Below are positions 46,904 through 56,170 of a DNA stretch of 64,000 bases, one piece after another. A program made the translations under genes and the position numbers. Origin of the DNA: Acidimicrobiia bacterium (GTDB lineage Bacteria; Actinomycetota; Acidimicrobiia; IMCC26256; JAGPDB01). The stretch lies in the NCBI GenBank assembly GCA_018057765.1, contig JAGPDB010000005.1:1-64000 (forward strand). Direction: 5' to 3'. How positions within the stretch are numbered: the stretch's first letter is position 1; each line of letters begins with the position of its first letter. The notes under the pieces are model-generated. The model was not told the origin of the DNA and ran no database searches. It was given only the letters and a program-made list of their open reading frames with translations.

Positions 46904-48013
46904 CTAAGTATAAACAGCAATAATCTTTTGCTTCAAATCAAATAGTGCTTGTTCGCCCGTTTCTATAGCATTACGTATTGCTCTGATATATTGATGCATC
47001 CACGAGATATTATGCAGTGTACACAAATATCCTGCTGTCATTTCTTTTTGTGTGACTAAATGACGCAGATATGATCTTGAATAGGTTGAACAAACTTCAC
47101 ATTCACAATTATCATCGATTGGTTTATCGCTTAATTTATTTTCTTCGCGTTTTATATGAACTTTTCCTTGCCAAGTTAACAATACGCCATGTCTGGCTAA
47201 ACGTGATGGCAATACACAATCGAACATGTCGATACCGCGCATTATTGATTCAATGATCCCGATAGGGTCACCAACACCCATCAAATATCTAGGTTGGTCT
47301 TTTGGTAAAGAATCATTCTCGGCCAACACATCTAACATGGCTATCATTGATTCACGTGACTCCCCCACACTTAAACCACCAATTGCATAACCGTCAAAAT
47401 CTAATTCTCTGGTGCGTTTTGCTGATTCAATTCGAAGCGCTAAATTATCTCCACCTTGAACAATACCAAATAATGCTTGGTCATCTTTACGCTGATGTGC
47501 AGCCTTTGCACGTTTAGCCCAATTATGAGTTCTAATCATTGCATCATAAAGTTCATCGTAACTTGCAGGCAATGCGGAACATACGTCAAGCACCATCTGT
47601 ATATCTGCACCTAATTTTTCTTGGACTTCCACTGCATTTTCGGGAGTAAAATTTATATTAGTTCCATCATATGTTGATTTAAATTTAACACCCTCATCTG
47701 TCAATTTTGGTTTCAAAGAAAAAACTTGAAAACCACCAGAGTCAGTAAGTGTTAGCCCATCCCATGAGGTAAATTTACCAAGACCGCCCATGGCTTCGAC
47801 TACATCTGCGCCTGGACGAATCATTAAATGATAGGTATTGCCCAAAATTATTTCTGAACCCAATTTTTTATAATTGTGAGCTGCAATAGTTTTTACTGGC
47901 CCTCTTGTTCCGACAGGCATAAAAACAGGTGTTTGAAAAGTACCTCGTGAAGTTGTTACAGAACCTCTGCGAGCACCTAGTTGTTCATGTGTTTTATTAA
48001 TATTTAATTTCAT
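46904..48013 (-). CDS. tgt: tRNA-guanine transglycosylase
   Basis: Exchanges G34 of GUN-anticodon tRNAs for a queuosine precursor base. Motifs: TPVFMPVGTRGPVKT, LTDSGGFQVFSL, FGIVQGG, GGLSVGES, and the zinc site CECEVCSTYSRSYLRHL. The start is ATG 48013 (product KLNINKTHEQLGARRG after Met), where AAAGGG stands 8 nt upstream; an upstream frame extension to 48049 is not typical. It overlaps the end of queA by 17 bp. Product 369 residues. Confidence 0.95.
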   Translation of the reverse strand: MKLNINKTHEQLGARRGSVTTSRGTFQTPVFMPVGTRGPVKTIAAHNYKKLGSEIILGNTYHLMIRPGADVVEAMGGLGKFTSWDGLTLTDSGGFQVFSLKPKLTDEGVKFKSTYDGTNINFTPENAVEVQEKLGADIQMVLDVCSALPASYDELYDAMIRTHNWAKRAKAAHQRKDDQALFGIVQGGDNLALRIESAKRTRELDFDGYAIGGLSVGESRESMIAMLDVLAENDSLPKDQPRYLMGVGDPIGIIESIMRGIDMFDCVLPSRLARHGVLLTWQGKVHIKREENKLSDKPIDDNCECEVCSTYSRSYLRHLVTQKEMTAGYLCTLHNISWMHQYIRAIRNAIETGEQALFDLKQKIIAVYT

Positions 48014-49034
48014 TAAAACGACCCTTTGATACGAGCATTGCATCACCAAAACTCAAGAAACGATATTTTGATTCTATTGCATGTTTGTAGAGATCTTTCC
48101 AGCGTGAACCAATGAATGAATCTAAAAGAACTAACAAGGATGATTCGCTTTGATGAAAATTTGTAAGCAATAGATCTACAATTTTGAAATCAAAATTTCC
48201 ATAACAATAGATATCGGTACTTCCCTTTAAAACATTTGTTAGTGCAACGCTTTCTAATGTACGTAGCGATGTAGTTCCAACAGCAATAATTTTGTTCCCT
48301 TTTGCTTTTGATTCTTCAATCTTTTGCCATACAGTTTCAGATATTTCGTATATTTCACTATGCATATTATGATCTTCAATATTTTCAGTCATTATTGGCC
48401 TGAAGGTTCCAACTCCAACATGTAAAGTAATTTCAAGTATTTCGTTTCCACTATTGGCTAATTTTTCTTTTAGGGATTTAGTGAAATGTAAACCAGCGGT
48501 TGGAGCTGCAACACTTTTTTCCTCTAATGCAAACATTGTTTGATATCTATCTAATGTAATATCTACTTCACCTAAATATGGCGGCAGCGGGGTTTGGCCA
48601 ACTTCGTGAATTATATCTAAATCAGATTTATTATTACTTAAATCAAATGTGACTATTCGATGGCCTTCACCATTGTTTTGACCAATAATCAATTTTATAT
48701 CTTCATTTAAGACAGTTACTTCTTCATTTTCTTTTATCTTTGCACTCGGTTTTACAAGAGCTTCCCATATGCCAGAAGAAATACGGTTTAATAAGAAGAT
48801 CTCACCAATGCCGCCAGAACCGCGAACTATTTGTATTCTTGCTGGCAAGACTTTGGTATTGTTAACAACTATTAAATCACCTTTCTCTATGTACGATGAT
48901 AAATCATTAATATGAGAGTCGATAATTTCATTAGAGTTCCTACTTACCAACAGTCGTGCACTATCTCGAGGTTCGATAGGAGTTCGTGCAATCAGCCCAT
49001 CTGGAAGTGGATAAGAAAATTGTGAAGTAAGCAT
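47997..49034 (-). CDS. queA: S-adenosylmethionine:tRNA ribosyltransferase-isomerase
   Basis: Adds the cyclopentenediol precursor from SAM to preQ1 in tRNA, the step after Tgt in queuosine synthesis. Motifs: FSYPLPDGLIARTPIEPRDSARLLV at the N-terminus, NNTKVLPARI, AAPTAGLHF, VGVGTFRP and LTNFHQSESSLL. The start is ATG 49034: TAGAAT (49042-49047) ends 7 nt before it and the homologous N-terminus begins there; a TTG six codons upstream lies inside the promoter box. Product 345 residues. Overlaps tgt. Confidence 0.95.
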   Translation of the reverse strand: MLTSQFSYPLPDGLIARTPIEPRDSARLLVSRNSNEIIDSHINDLSSYIEKGDLIVVNNTKVLPARIQIVRGSGGIGEIFLLNRISSGIWEALVKPSAKIKENEEVTVLNEDIKLIIGQNNGEGHRIVTFDLSNNKSDLDIIHEVGQTPLPPYLGEVDITLDRYQTMFALEEKSVAAPTAGLHFTKSLKEKLANSGNEILEITLHVGVGTFRPIMTENIEDHNMHSEIYEISETVWQKIEESKAKGNKIIAVGTTSLRTLESVALTNVLKGSTDIYCYGNFDFKIVDLLLTNFHQSESSLLVLLDSFIGSRWKDLYKHAIESKYRFLSFGDAMLVSKGRFNEIKY

Positions 49035-49132
49035 TTCCATAATTCTAGACAATAAACTTTAATGCAGCATTACCCAGGACAGAGCTACTATAAGCATATT
49101 TAAATATATTAAGCAATAATAAAAATGACTCG

Positions 49133-49419
49133 TTAACAACCCAGATCGCGAAACGCATTAAATTCGATGTAGCAACTCTTGGAGAGATATTGATTATCAT
49201 AGATATTCGTTACTGAACCTAGAACTTTTTCTGTATTGTCCGAATCAAAATCAATAGTTGCTGTAACCCAGGATTAAATTTCATAACAATATTTAGACCG
49301 GGCGCAAATATCGTTATGCTATCTGTGCCTATACCATCGACGGAATCAGAAAGTATAAAGTTTCGTTGCGTAGTTCGATATTCATAGACCTTGTCATAAC
49401 AGTCATTATATTTTGCTCT
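49133..49419 (-). pseudogene. Frameshifted gene relic upstream of queA
   Basis: About 95 coding-like codons are split between two frames. The first part includes DCYDKVYEYRTTQRNFILSD and IFAPGLNIVMKFNPG; the second includes VTATIDFDSDNTEKVLGS and ends YIEFNAFRDLGC-stop. Adding one base to the CCC run at 49267-49269 (GGG on this strand) joins them into one frame. The 5' end has no start codon and meets a stop at 49420-49422, so the N-terminus is missing too. No family is recognised. The stretch 49035-49132 before it holds only the queA promoter. Confidence 0.6.
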
Positions 49420-49444
49420 CTAAAAATTTAACAAACAATAGTGT

Positions 49445-50092
49445 TTAATCAAAACTATTTATTCTATATAGAAACCTTGCATCAGAACTCGAGAACCCAT
49501 CCCAAGCTTTTTGAAAAAGTTCACGTTCAACATATAAATTTGTTTGTTGAGGTAAGCCTGGATCATTTAGATATAATCCCTTATCATCACAACCACGTAT
49601 CACGACGAAATGGCCTATGTAGCCTTCTTTACCATATATAATTTCTGAGTTTATTGAACACATTACAGGATACTTTTCAAGAGAATTGAGAATATCGACA
49701 TATTGAGGATTACGATATTCAATTTTTGCACTAGGTAATAAATTAGCTATTTTTTCCATATCGGATTTAAGATCATTATTTTCATCTTGCCATTGTGCAA
49801 TCTCATCGCCATATTCTTTGCGAATATATTCAACACCATCTTTCGCAAATTCTTCATAACTAAAAGGTGTAATAAGTGTTGTATCAATCCCAATAGCTCT
49901 AAGATATTCTAGGCCCTGTAATGGCCAAGTGCCTTTACCTGGATCATGATCTGTTACTAAATCTAACTCATCTAGAGTAGGTTTAAATTCTGGTTTAAAA
50001 AACTGAATGATCATTGAAAGGCAAGCTTGATAACAATGTGTATCAGTTTCAGAATCTGGAACAAAAGGAACATCATAATTAATAACTGTCAT
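49445..50092 (-). CDS. C39-like papain-fold cysteine peptidase
   Basis: A 215-residue cytosolic protein resembling the Peptidase_C39_2 group: cysteines in DTHCYQACLSMI supply the nucleophile, and GHFVVIRGCDDKGLYLNDPG carries the histidine and the Asn/Asp of the triad. There is no signal peptide. The ATG at 50092 lies 1 bp after the ispG stop with AAGGT upstream; an upstream extension into ispG is not credible. The substrate is unknown. It may be the last gene of the dxr-rseP-ispG transcript. Confidence 0.75.
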   Translation of the reverse strand: MTVINYDVPFVPDSETDTHCYQACLSMIIQFFKPEFKPTLDELDLVTDHDPGKGTWPLQGLEYLRAIGIDTTLITPFSYEEFAKDGVEYIRKEYGDEIAQWQDENNDLKSDMEKIANLLPSAKIEYRNPQYVDILNSLEKYPVMCSINSEIIYGKEGYIGHFVVIRGCDDKGLYLNDPGLPQQTNLYVERELFQKAWDGFSSSDARFLYRINSFD

Positions 50093-50093
50093 A

Positions 50094-51302
50094 TTAACCT
50101 TCAATAAGATCGTGTATTTTATCGATTTTATCAGATGATTTGTTGGCATCAACACCTTGAATTTGAATGAGTTCATCGCGCGCTTGTTCTGCTTCTTTTG
50201 CTGCATTTACATCGGCTTTCGCAATTCGTGCTTCAATTCCTTCTTCCATAATAGCTTGGGCTTCATCAATTAAGGCTTGAACCATTTCAGATTCCGGGAC
50301 AACTCTAACAACAGTTCCTTTTACGAATAGATGTCCTTTACCTCGGCCTGCTGCAATACCAAGATCAGCCTCACGAGCTTCACCCGGACCATTAACAACA
50401 CATCCCATAATTGCTATTTGCAGAGGAATATTTTTTCCTTCAAGAGCCTTTTGTGCTTTAGCAGCAACATCGATAACATCTATTTCTGTGCGTCCACAAG
50501 AAGGGCAAGCTATAAGATCTAATCCAGTACGTTCGCGCAATTCTAAAGCTTCAAGTAATACACGAGCAGCTTTTGCTTCCTCAACAGGATCTGCAGTTAA
50601 AGAAAAACGGATAGTATCTCCAATACCCTCATTTAATAAAGTCGCAATTCCTGCAACAGATTTAATTAGACCATTGGGCATAGGGCCAGCTTCTGTAACA
50701 CCAAGATGTAAAGGATAATCAACTGTCTCACTTAACAAACGATAGCTCTCAACCATAAGACGAATATTTGAAGCCTTTACAGAAATTTTCACATCATCAA
50801 AACCAACATCCTCAAAATAATGCAATTCTTTTAAGGCAGACTCAACAAGAGCTTCGGGGGTTGCACCACCATATTTTTCATAAAGTGCAGGATCAAGAGA
50901 ACCAGCATTAACACCAATACGAATTGGAATACCACGATCTCGCGCTTCACTGGCAACAATTTTGATCTGCTCAGGTTTACGAATATTTCCAGGATTCAAA
51001 CGCAATGCATGTACGCCAGCTTCCATTGCAGCCAAAGCTAATTTATATTGAAAATGAATATCGGCAACAATAGGCAAAGGCGAACGTGGAATAATTTGTG
51101 CTAAACCTTCAGCAGCCTCAACTTCATTACACGTACAGCGAACAATATCGCAACCAGCTCCACGTAGCGCATAGATTTGTTGAAGTGTAGCTTCAACATC
51201 GGAAGTTTTCGTTGTAGTCATTGATTGGATAGATACTTGTGCATCTCCACCAACAGCAACTTTACCGACCTTAACTTGACGAGTTTTTTTACGTTTGATC
51301 AC
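50094..51302 (-). CDS. ispG: 4-hydroxy-3-methylbut-2-en-1-yl diphosphate synthase
   Basis: The iron-sulfur enzyme of the MEP isoprenoid pathway that converts MEcPP to HMBPP. The TIM-barrel part has VQSMTTTKTSDVEAT and ADIHFQYKLAL; the cluster cysteines are in CPSCGRTEIDV and MGCVVNGPGEA. Length 402 is normal. The GTG start is 6 nt after TAGAAT (51309-51314), so it has its own leaderless promoter. An unusually long charged tail (about 40 residues) follows the core. Confidence 0.96.
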   Translation of the reverse strand: MIKRKKTRQVKVGKVAVGGDAQVSIQSMTTTKTSDVEATLQQIYALRGAGCDIVRCTCNEVEAAEGLAQIIPRSPLPIVADIHFQYKLALAAMEAGVHALRLNPGNIRKPEQIKIVASEARDRGIPIRIGVNAGSLDPALYEKYGGATPEALVESALKELHYFEDVGFDDVKISVKASNIRLMVESYRLLSETVDYPLHLGVTEAGPMPNGLIKSVAGIATLLNEGIGDTIRFSLTADPVEEAKAARVLLEALELRERTGLDLIACPSCGRTEIDVIDVAAKAQKALEGKNIPLQIAIMGCVVNGPGEAREADLGIAAGRGKGHLFVKGTVVRVVPESEMVQALIDEAQAIMEEGIEARIAKADVNAAKEAEQARDELIQIQGVDANKSSDKIDKIHDLIEG

Positions 51303-51514
51303 ATGACTATTCTAGCATTAGATCTTTTGCCATTGTGAGCGCAGTGAAGAAACACCTGCACAATTTCTGCACATTTCGAGGATTCGTGTTTTCTTGAATG
51401 CTCTGGAGCGCTATCTTCTTCTTGAGGATTCCATTGTCATAAAACGAACAATCGCAGCTTTAGAACCAAAGCGAGAAGTGAGGACGCAGAGTGGAAGTAT
51501 GGTGGGTCTGAAGA
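51303..51514. other. Intergenic segment between rseP and ispG, hairpin-forming
   Basis: This 212-bp stretch looks richer in G+C than its surroundings. An imperfect long inverted repeat pairs GAGC...AAGAAACAC (51337-51355) with GTGTTTTCTT...GCTC (51386-51403), and TGCACA is repeated within the loop. A plus-strand frame from 51394 runs into the end of rseP but has codon use unlike genes here, and it was not accepted. It may be the rseP 3' untranslated region with a structured end. Confidence 0.35.
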
Positions 51515-52753
51515 CTAAGAAGTCGCCTGTAATATATCCAACCAAATTGAACTCAAAGCCAATACTGCAAAAGCACCTATTACTATTGTTGCTATTGGGA
51601 TTAGTTTTTTGAAATTGGCAACAACTGGTCGTCCTTTTATTTTTGAACCAATACCTTCATATATTGCTACTGCTGCATGACCGCCATCTAGAGGTAGCAA
51701 AGGCAACACATTAAATAGAGCCAAAAATATGTTTACAATCGACATTATATAAACGAGATACCAAATATCTTGATTTACCAAACTACCGCCAGTATCAACA
51801 ATTCCGACAATAGAACTTGGTCTATCTTGTTGTTCGTAATCTCCTTTTACTACAGTATTAGAATATTTTTTTAATCCAGAAAAACTAAAAGTTTTGCCAA
51901 GTGCACCAATAGAAGTATCTGTAACTCTATACATAGATTTGCCCGATTGAGAAAGTGCACTAATTGGATTTACTTTTTTATAACTTGAAGCTTGTGAAAT
52001 TCCTAAAATTGCTCTTTGCGTCTTTTTGCCATTTATATCAAGTGCAGCTTCTAATGTCACGTTCTTCGAAATAGTTTTTGAATCTCTTAAAACTATAAGA
52101 GATACTTTGTCGCCAATCTTTTTTGTATCTAAATATTTTACAAGGTCTCCAAAAGTGGCTATTTTCTTGTTATCTATTTTAATAATCTGATCATCTGGCT
52201 TTATGCCAGCTTTATCTGCTGGTGAATTCGGTGAAGCTAGCTCAATTTTAACTTTAGAATCTATTGCACTCTCTGGCACTCCCCTAAAAACTAAAGATGA
52301 AAATATTAACACGTATGCCAGAATTAGGTTAACTGTTACACCTGCCATAATCACTATCAGTTTTTTCCAAGTATGGCTTGCGCGATAAGTACGATGTTCA
52401 TCTTCCTCGTCTATTTCATCGATGCTTGTCATACCAATAATTTTTACATAACCACCAAGAGGTATAGCTTTAATACCATATTCAGTTTCACCTTTTTTAA
52501 AAGACCAAATACGCGGTCCAAAACCTATAAAAAATTCCGTAGCTTTCATTTTTGTTTTTTTAGCTGCTATAAAGTGGCCAAATTCATGCATCATTATTGT
52601 AAACATTAAGGCAATAGCCATTAGCGCATAACCTCGCGAAGTTGGCATGATAACTAGAAATATCAAAAACAAAGTAATTGCCGAAATAGTTATTCTGGAA
52701 CGAATTTTAGACCAGTGTGTTTTTTCTTCTAAATGATCTCCAGAAAATGTCAT
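51515..52753 (-). CDS. rseP: RIP zinc metalloprotease RseP (site-2 protease)
   Basis: An intramembrane protease that cleaves membrane-bound regulators or signal-peptide remnants. The zinc motif is MMHEFGHFIAAKK (H56, E57, H60), one PDZ domain follows (SPNSPADKAGIKPDDQIIKID), and the second metal motif is NVLPLLPLDGGH near the C-terminus. Length 412. Its ATG overlaps the dxr stop (ATGA), in the usual dxr-rseP-ispG order. Confidence 0.95.
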   Translation of the reverse strand: MTFSGDHLEEKTHWSKIRSRITISAITLFLIFLVIMPTSRGYALMAIALMFTIMMHEFGHFIAAKKTKMKATEFFIGFGPRIWSFKKGETEYGIKAIPLGGYVKIIGMTSIDEIDEEDEHRTYRASHTWKKLIVIMAGVTVNLILAYVLIFSSLVFRGVPESAIDSKVKIELASPNSPADKAGIKPDDQIIKIDNKKIATFGDLVKYLDTKKIGDKVSLIVLRDSKTISKNVTLEAALDINGKKTQRAILGISQASSYKKVNPISALSQSGKSMYRVTDTSIGALGKTFSFSGLKKYSNTVVKGDYEQQDRPSSIVGIVDTGGSLVNQDIWYLVYIMSIVNIFLALFNVLPLLPLDGGHAAVAIYEGIGSKIKGRPVVANFKKLIPIATIVIGAFAVLALSSIWLDILQATS

Positions 52754-53871
52754 TTTTGTCTCTCTCTTATCATTTCACTTGCACGCATTCTAGCTTTAGT
52801 ATCAGCAGCATATAACTCATCTTCTGTATCGACATTCCCAGTACCAAACTGTAAAACTTCGTTTACTATTGAATATATATCAACCCATTTAATTTGTCCA
52901 TCCAAAAAGGCAGCTACTGCGATTTCATTAGCTGCGCTTAATATAGCAGGCGCATCCCCTCCAGATTTACCAGCTTCATAAGCCAATTTTAGGCTAGGAA
53001 ACACATCAAAACGAGGTTTTTCAAAATCAAGTTGAATTTTCTCAGTAAAATCTATTTTTCCAAACGATTTATTTAATCGGTATGGCGCACCTAAAGCTAG
53101 CGAGATAGGAAGTCGCATATCTGGGTTAGAAAGTTGAGCAATAGTTGCACCATCAACATAGGTTACCATTGAGTGAATAATTGATTGAGGGTGAATAACA
53201 ACTTTTATTTGATCGTAAGCTATATCAAAAAGCTCATGTGCTTCAATAACTTCTAATCCTTTATTCATTAATGTAGAAGAATCAATTGTAATTTTATCGC
53301 CCATAGACCATGTTGGATGATTTAGGGCATCAGTAATTGTTGCATTTTCTAATTCTTCAGTAGTTTTATTTCGAAACGGTCCTCCGCTTGCAGTAAGTAC
53401 AATTTCATCAACTTCATTTCTATTACCTGATTTCAAACATTGCCATATTGCACTATGTTCAGAATCAACAGGAATAATTTCGCCAGAAAAATTTGGATTA
53501 GATGTTATCTTTCTAACTAGAGGTCCTCCAGCAATCAGGCTTTCTTTATTTGCTAATGCCAAAGTTTTATTAGCTTTTAAGCTGGCCAAGGTTGCTTTAA
53601 AACCTGCGAAACCTACAACACCATTAACGACAATATCTACATTTGAACTACTAGCAATCTCCATTAAAGTATCTTCATCATCAAAGACAGAACGTGCTGT
53701 ATCTGTAGTTAAATTCCACTCTTTTCGTTGTTTTTCAATGAGCTCAGTATTTTTTCCACCAGCAATATAAGTTACCTCAAATAAATCTTTAAAATTAGAC
53801 AATACATCTAAAGTCTGTGTACCTATCGAACCTGTTGATCCAAGTACCGCTACTTTTTTACGTGTTTGCAT
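52750..53871 (-). CDS. dxr: 1-deoxy-D-xylulose-5-phosphate reductoisomerase
   Basis: First committed enzyme of the MEP pathway. NADPH motif VLGSTGSIGTQTLDV, metal/substrate motifs IPVDSEHSAIWQ, LTASGGPFR and MGDKITIDSSTLMNKGLE. Length 373 is normal. TAGAAT (53878-53883) ends 6 nt before the ATG, so dxr-rseP probably starts as a leaderless transcript here. Confidence 0.97.
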   Translation of the reverse strand: MQTRKKVAVLGSTGSIGTQTLDVLSNFKDLFEVTYIAGGKNTELIEKQRKEWNLTTDTARSVFDDEDTLMEIASSSNVDIVVNGVVGFAGFKATLASLKANKTLALANKESLIAGGPLVRKITSNPNFSGEIIPVDSEHSAIWQCLKSGNRNEVDEIVLTASGGPFRNKTTEELENATITDALNHPTWSMGDKITIDSSTLMNKGLEVIEAHELFDIAYDQIKVVIHPQSIIHSMVTYVDGATIAQLSNPDMRLPISLALGAPYRLNKSFGKIDFTEKIQLDFEKPRFDVFPSLKLAYEAGKSGGDAPAILSAANEIAVAAFLDGQIKWVDIYSIVNEVLQFGTGNVDTEDELYAADTKARMRASEMIRERQK

Positions 53872-53949
53872 AACTATATTCTAGTTAATTTGAATATTAA
53901 ATACAGTTTGCAGAAATCCATGATTATATAGGCTAATTATAGAGAAATT

Positions 53950-55458
53950 TTAACTTAGTGCTACTGCTAAAAAATACACAATCGGCATTGCAAATAATAA
54001 CCCATCGAATCTATCCATCAAACCGCCGTGTCCTGGCATGATAGTTCCAAAATCTTTTATTTTACAATCGCGTTTTAGCATTGATTCAACTAGGTCTCCA
54101 ATAAAAGCAAAAGCTGCGGCTACAAAACCCAATAGTACAGCACTTGGCACACCTTGAAAAAGATCGTTTAGTCCAGAAACTATGAACACACTCACTAATA
54201 GTGCAGCAACAATCCCAGCTGTTGTTCCTTCCATAGTTTTATTTGGAGATATTTTAGGGGCTATAGGCGTACGACCAAAATATTTACCTGCTAAATATGC
54301 TGTTGTATCATTTGCAGCAACGAGCAAGATAACTGAAAATAATACTGAAACTCCGATAGATTTACCTGTACTATCTTTTAAAGCCAATATCATTCCTGCA
54401 AAAGAACCAAGTATACCTACATAGACAAATACTAAGGATGATATAGCCATACCAATAACCGGCCTTGCTTTTTGTACTCCTAAAAGATACCAAGCACCAG
54501 CAAACATAATAAATACTGTTGAGGAGATTGCTATGGCAGAATCACCTACTAAATATCCAGCAATAACACTAAACATTGACATTACGGCAACCAGAATAAC
54601 TGCTGGCTTTGAGCCAATTGCTCTGAACGCATTTGATAATTCAACACTCATATAACCGATTAAGAGTGTTACTAATATTAATGTTGGAATTCTCCCAAGA
54701 TACATACAGATACCTGCAAGAAATGCAAGTGCAAGCGCAGAAATTGTTCTTTGTATTAGAGCTGAAATTTCTGACTTGATCTCATCTTTTGTTTCTTCAT
54801 CATTTTTAATTGCTTTTTTTTCACCTTTATAATCACTACGAGATTTTCTTGGTGAACGAGCTTTTCTTTCAGTAACTATTTCTTTTTTCTCTAGTTCGAG
54901 TTCCGGTTCAGGTGAACGATCAATACTTGTTTCATTCTGAACTTTTGCCATGTCTGGTACTGTAGATATTTTTTTCACAACAGGTGTAGATCCGATATCC
55001 ATAATTGATCCAGTTGGCATTGCCCTTTTTTGAGCAACATTTTTATTAAATTCATCATCTGATTCATTAAAAGAAATATGGTCGTTACCCAATGCGCCTA
55101 CATTTAGGGAATCATCATTCAATGATAAACCTGGCTCATAATCGCTTTCTTTCCAATGAGCTGAATCTACTCTTATACGTGGTTGCGAACCTGTTAGCGC
55201 TTCCCAACCATCTTTATAATCTTTATCGTTATCATTATTGGATCTAGTATCTTTAACAATTTGTACTTCACCAGTAGGTGCTTCACTCCAATGTGGAAGT
55301 TCTATATTTCCAGATTTAGTGCTAGGCATCACAACAGATTTTGTATCATGATCGTTTGTTGAATCATCAGTAGCGCTTTTCGCCCCGATTATACGCACAC
55401 CTTCTATCTCTGTTGAGTCTTGCGCCATTTTTTCCCCCGAATGATCTTTATCTGACAT
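53950..55458 (-). CDS. cdsA: Phosphatidate cytidylyltransferase with long hydrophilic N-terminus
   Basis: Makes CDP-diacylglycerol for phospholipid synthesis. The C-terminal 270 residues have about eight membrane helices and the family signature SMLKRDCKIKDFG...PGHGGLMDRFDG. The first 220 residues are hydrophilic, acidic then basic (KARSPRKSRSDYKGEKK), with no recognised domain; long N-terminal extensions occur in other actinobacterial CdsA. An ATG at 55428 with GGGGG just upstream is an alternative start. It precedes dxr and follows frr. Confidence 0.93.
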   Translation of the reverse strand: MSDKDHSGEKMAQDSTEIEGVRIIGAKSATDDSTNDHDTKSVVMPSTKSGNIELPHWSEAPTGEVQIVKDTRSNNDNDKDYKDGWEALTGSQPRIRVDSAHWKESDYEPGLSLNDDSLNVGALGNDHISFNESDDEFNKNVAQKRAMPTGSIMDIGSTPVVKKISTVPDMAKVQNETSIDRSPEPELELEKKEIVTERKARSPRKSRSDYKGEKKAIKNDEETKDEIKSEISALIQRTISALALAFLAGICMYLGRIPTLILVTLLIGYMSVELSNAFRAIGSKPAVILVAVMSMFSVIAGYLVGDSAIAISSTVFIMFAGAWYLLGVQKARPVIGMAISSLVFVYVGILGSFAGMILALKDSTGKSIGVSVLFSVILLVAANDTTAYLAGKYFGRTPIAPKISPNKTMEGTTAGIVAALLVSVFIVSGLNDLFQGVPSAVLLGFVAAAFAFIGDLVESMLKRDCKIKDFGTIMPGHGGLMDRFDGLLFAMPIVYFLAVALS

Positions 55459-55526
55459 TTAACAATAATTTCTTACACTATAGACTTTCCTTGAATTAAG
55501 GCTTACCCAATAGCCTAATCTAGACA

Positions 55527-56084
55527 CTATACTTCCATCAATTCTGCTTCTTTATTAGCAAGTAAGTTGTCCACTTCAGCTACACAATCATTGGTTATTT
55601 TATCTAAATCTTTTTCTACTCTTTCAACATCATCTTCTGATATTTCGCCATCTTTCTCAAGTCTTTCTATGTCTTGACGTGCTTGTCTACGGGCGTTTCT
55701 AGCTGATATTTTTGCATCTTCCGCTTTTGTTTTGGCTACCTTGACTAAGTCTCTTCTTCTCTCTTCGGTCAGAGGTGGGAAGTTTAACCTTATGTTATTC
55801 CCATCATTACTTGGATTAACTCCCAGGTCAGATGTTTGAATAGCTTTTTCAATAGCACTCAAAGATCCTTTGTCAAAAGGTACTATTAATAGTTGTCTAG
55901 CTTCTGGTACAGAAAAACTTGCTAATTGTTGTAAGGGCATTTCACTTCCATAATATTCGACCAAAAGTTTGTCGACCATAGCTGGATTGGCTCTTCCTGA
56001 ACGTATTGAATTGAAATCATCTCGTAAATGTGATATCGCTTTAGCAACTTTTTGGTTTATATCTTTTGTTACGTCTTCTATCAT
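55527..56084 (-). CDS. frr: Ribosome recycling factor
   Basis: Splits post-termination ribosomes with EF-G. The 185 residues match the family from end to end: FNSIRSGRANPAMVDKLLVEYYG, VPEARQLLIVPFDKGSLSAIEKAI and LNFPPLTEERRRDLVK. AAGGA precedes the ATG by 5 nt. It follows pyrH in the standard order. Confidence 0.97.
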   Translation of the reverse strand: MIEDVTKDINQKVAKAISHLRDDFNSIRSGRANPAMVDKLLVEYYGSEMPLQQLASFSVPEARQLLIVPFDKGSLSAIEKAIQTSDLGVNPSNDGNNIRLNFPPLTEERRRDLVKVAKTKAEDAKISARNARRQARQDIERLEKDGEISEDDVERVEKDLDKITNDCVAEVDNLLANKEAELMEV

Positions 56085-56170
56085 TGTTTTCCTTATTATA
56101 TTTCGTGTTGCTATTGTAATGTACGAAAAGCAGTGGTTACAACTACCAACAAAACTAAATGTTATTAAAA

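Noticed and set aside
51394-51612. Plus-strand 72-residue frame between ispG and rseP
   Set aside because: Codon use differs from genes here, no clear ribosome-binding site, and its last third is antisense to rseP. The region is described as a structured spacer instead.
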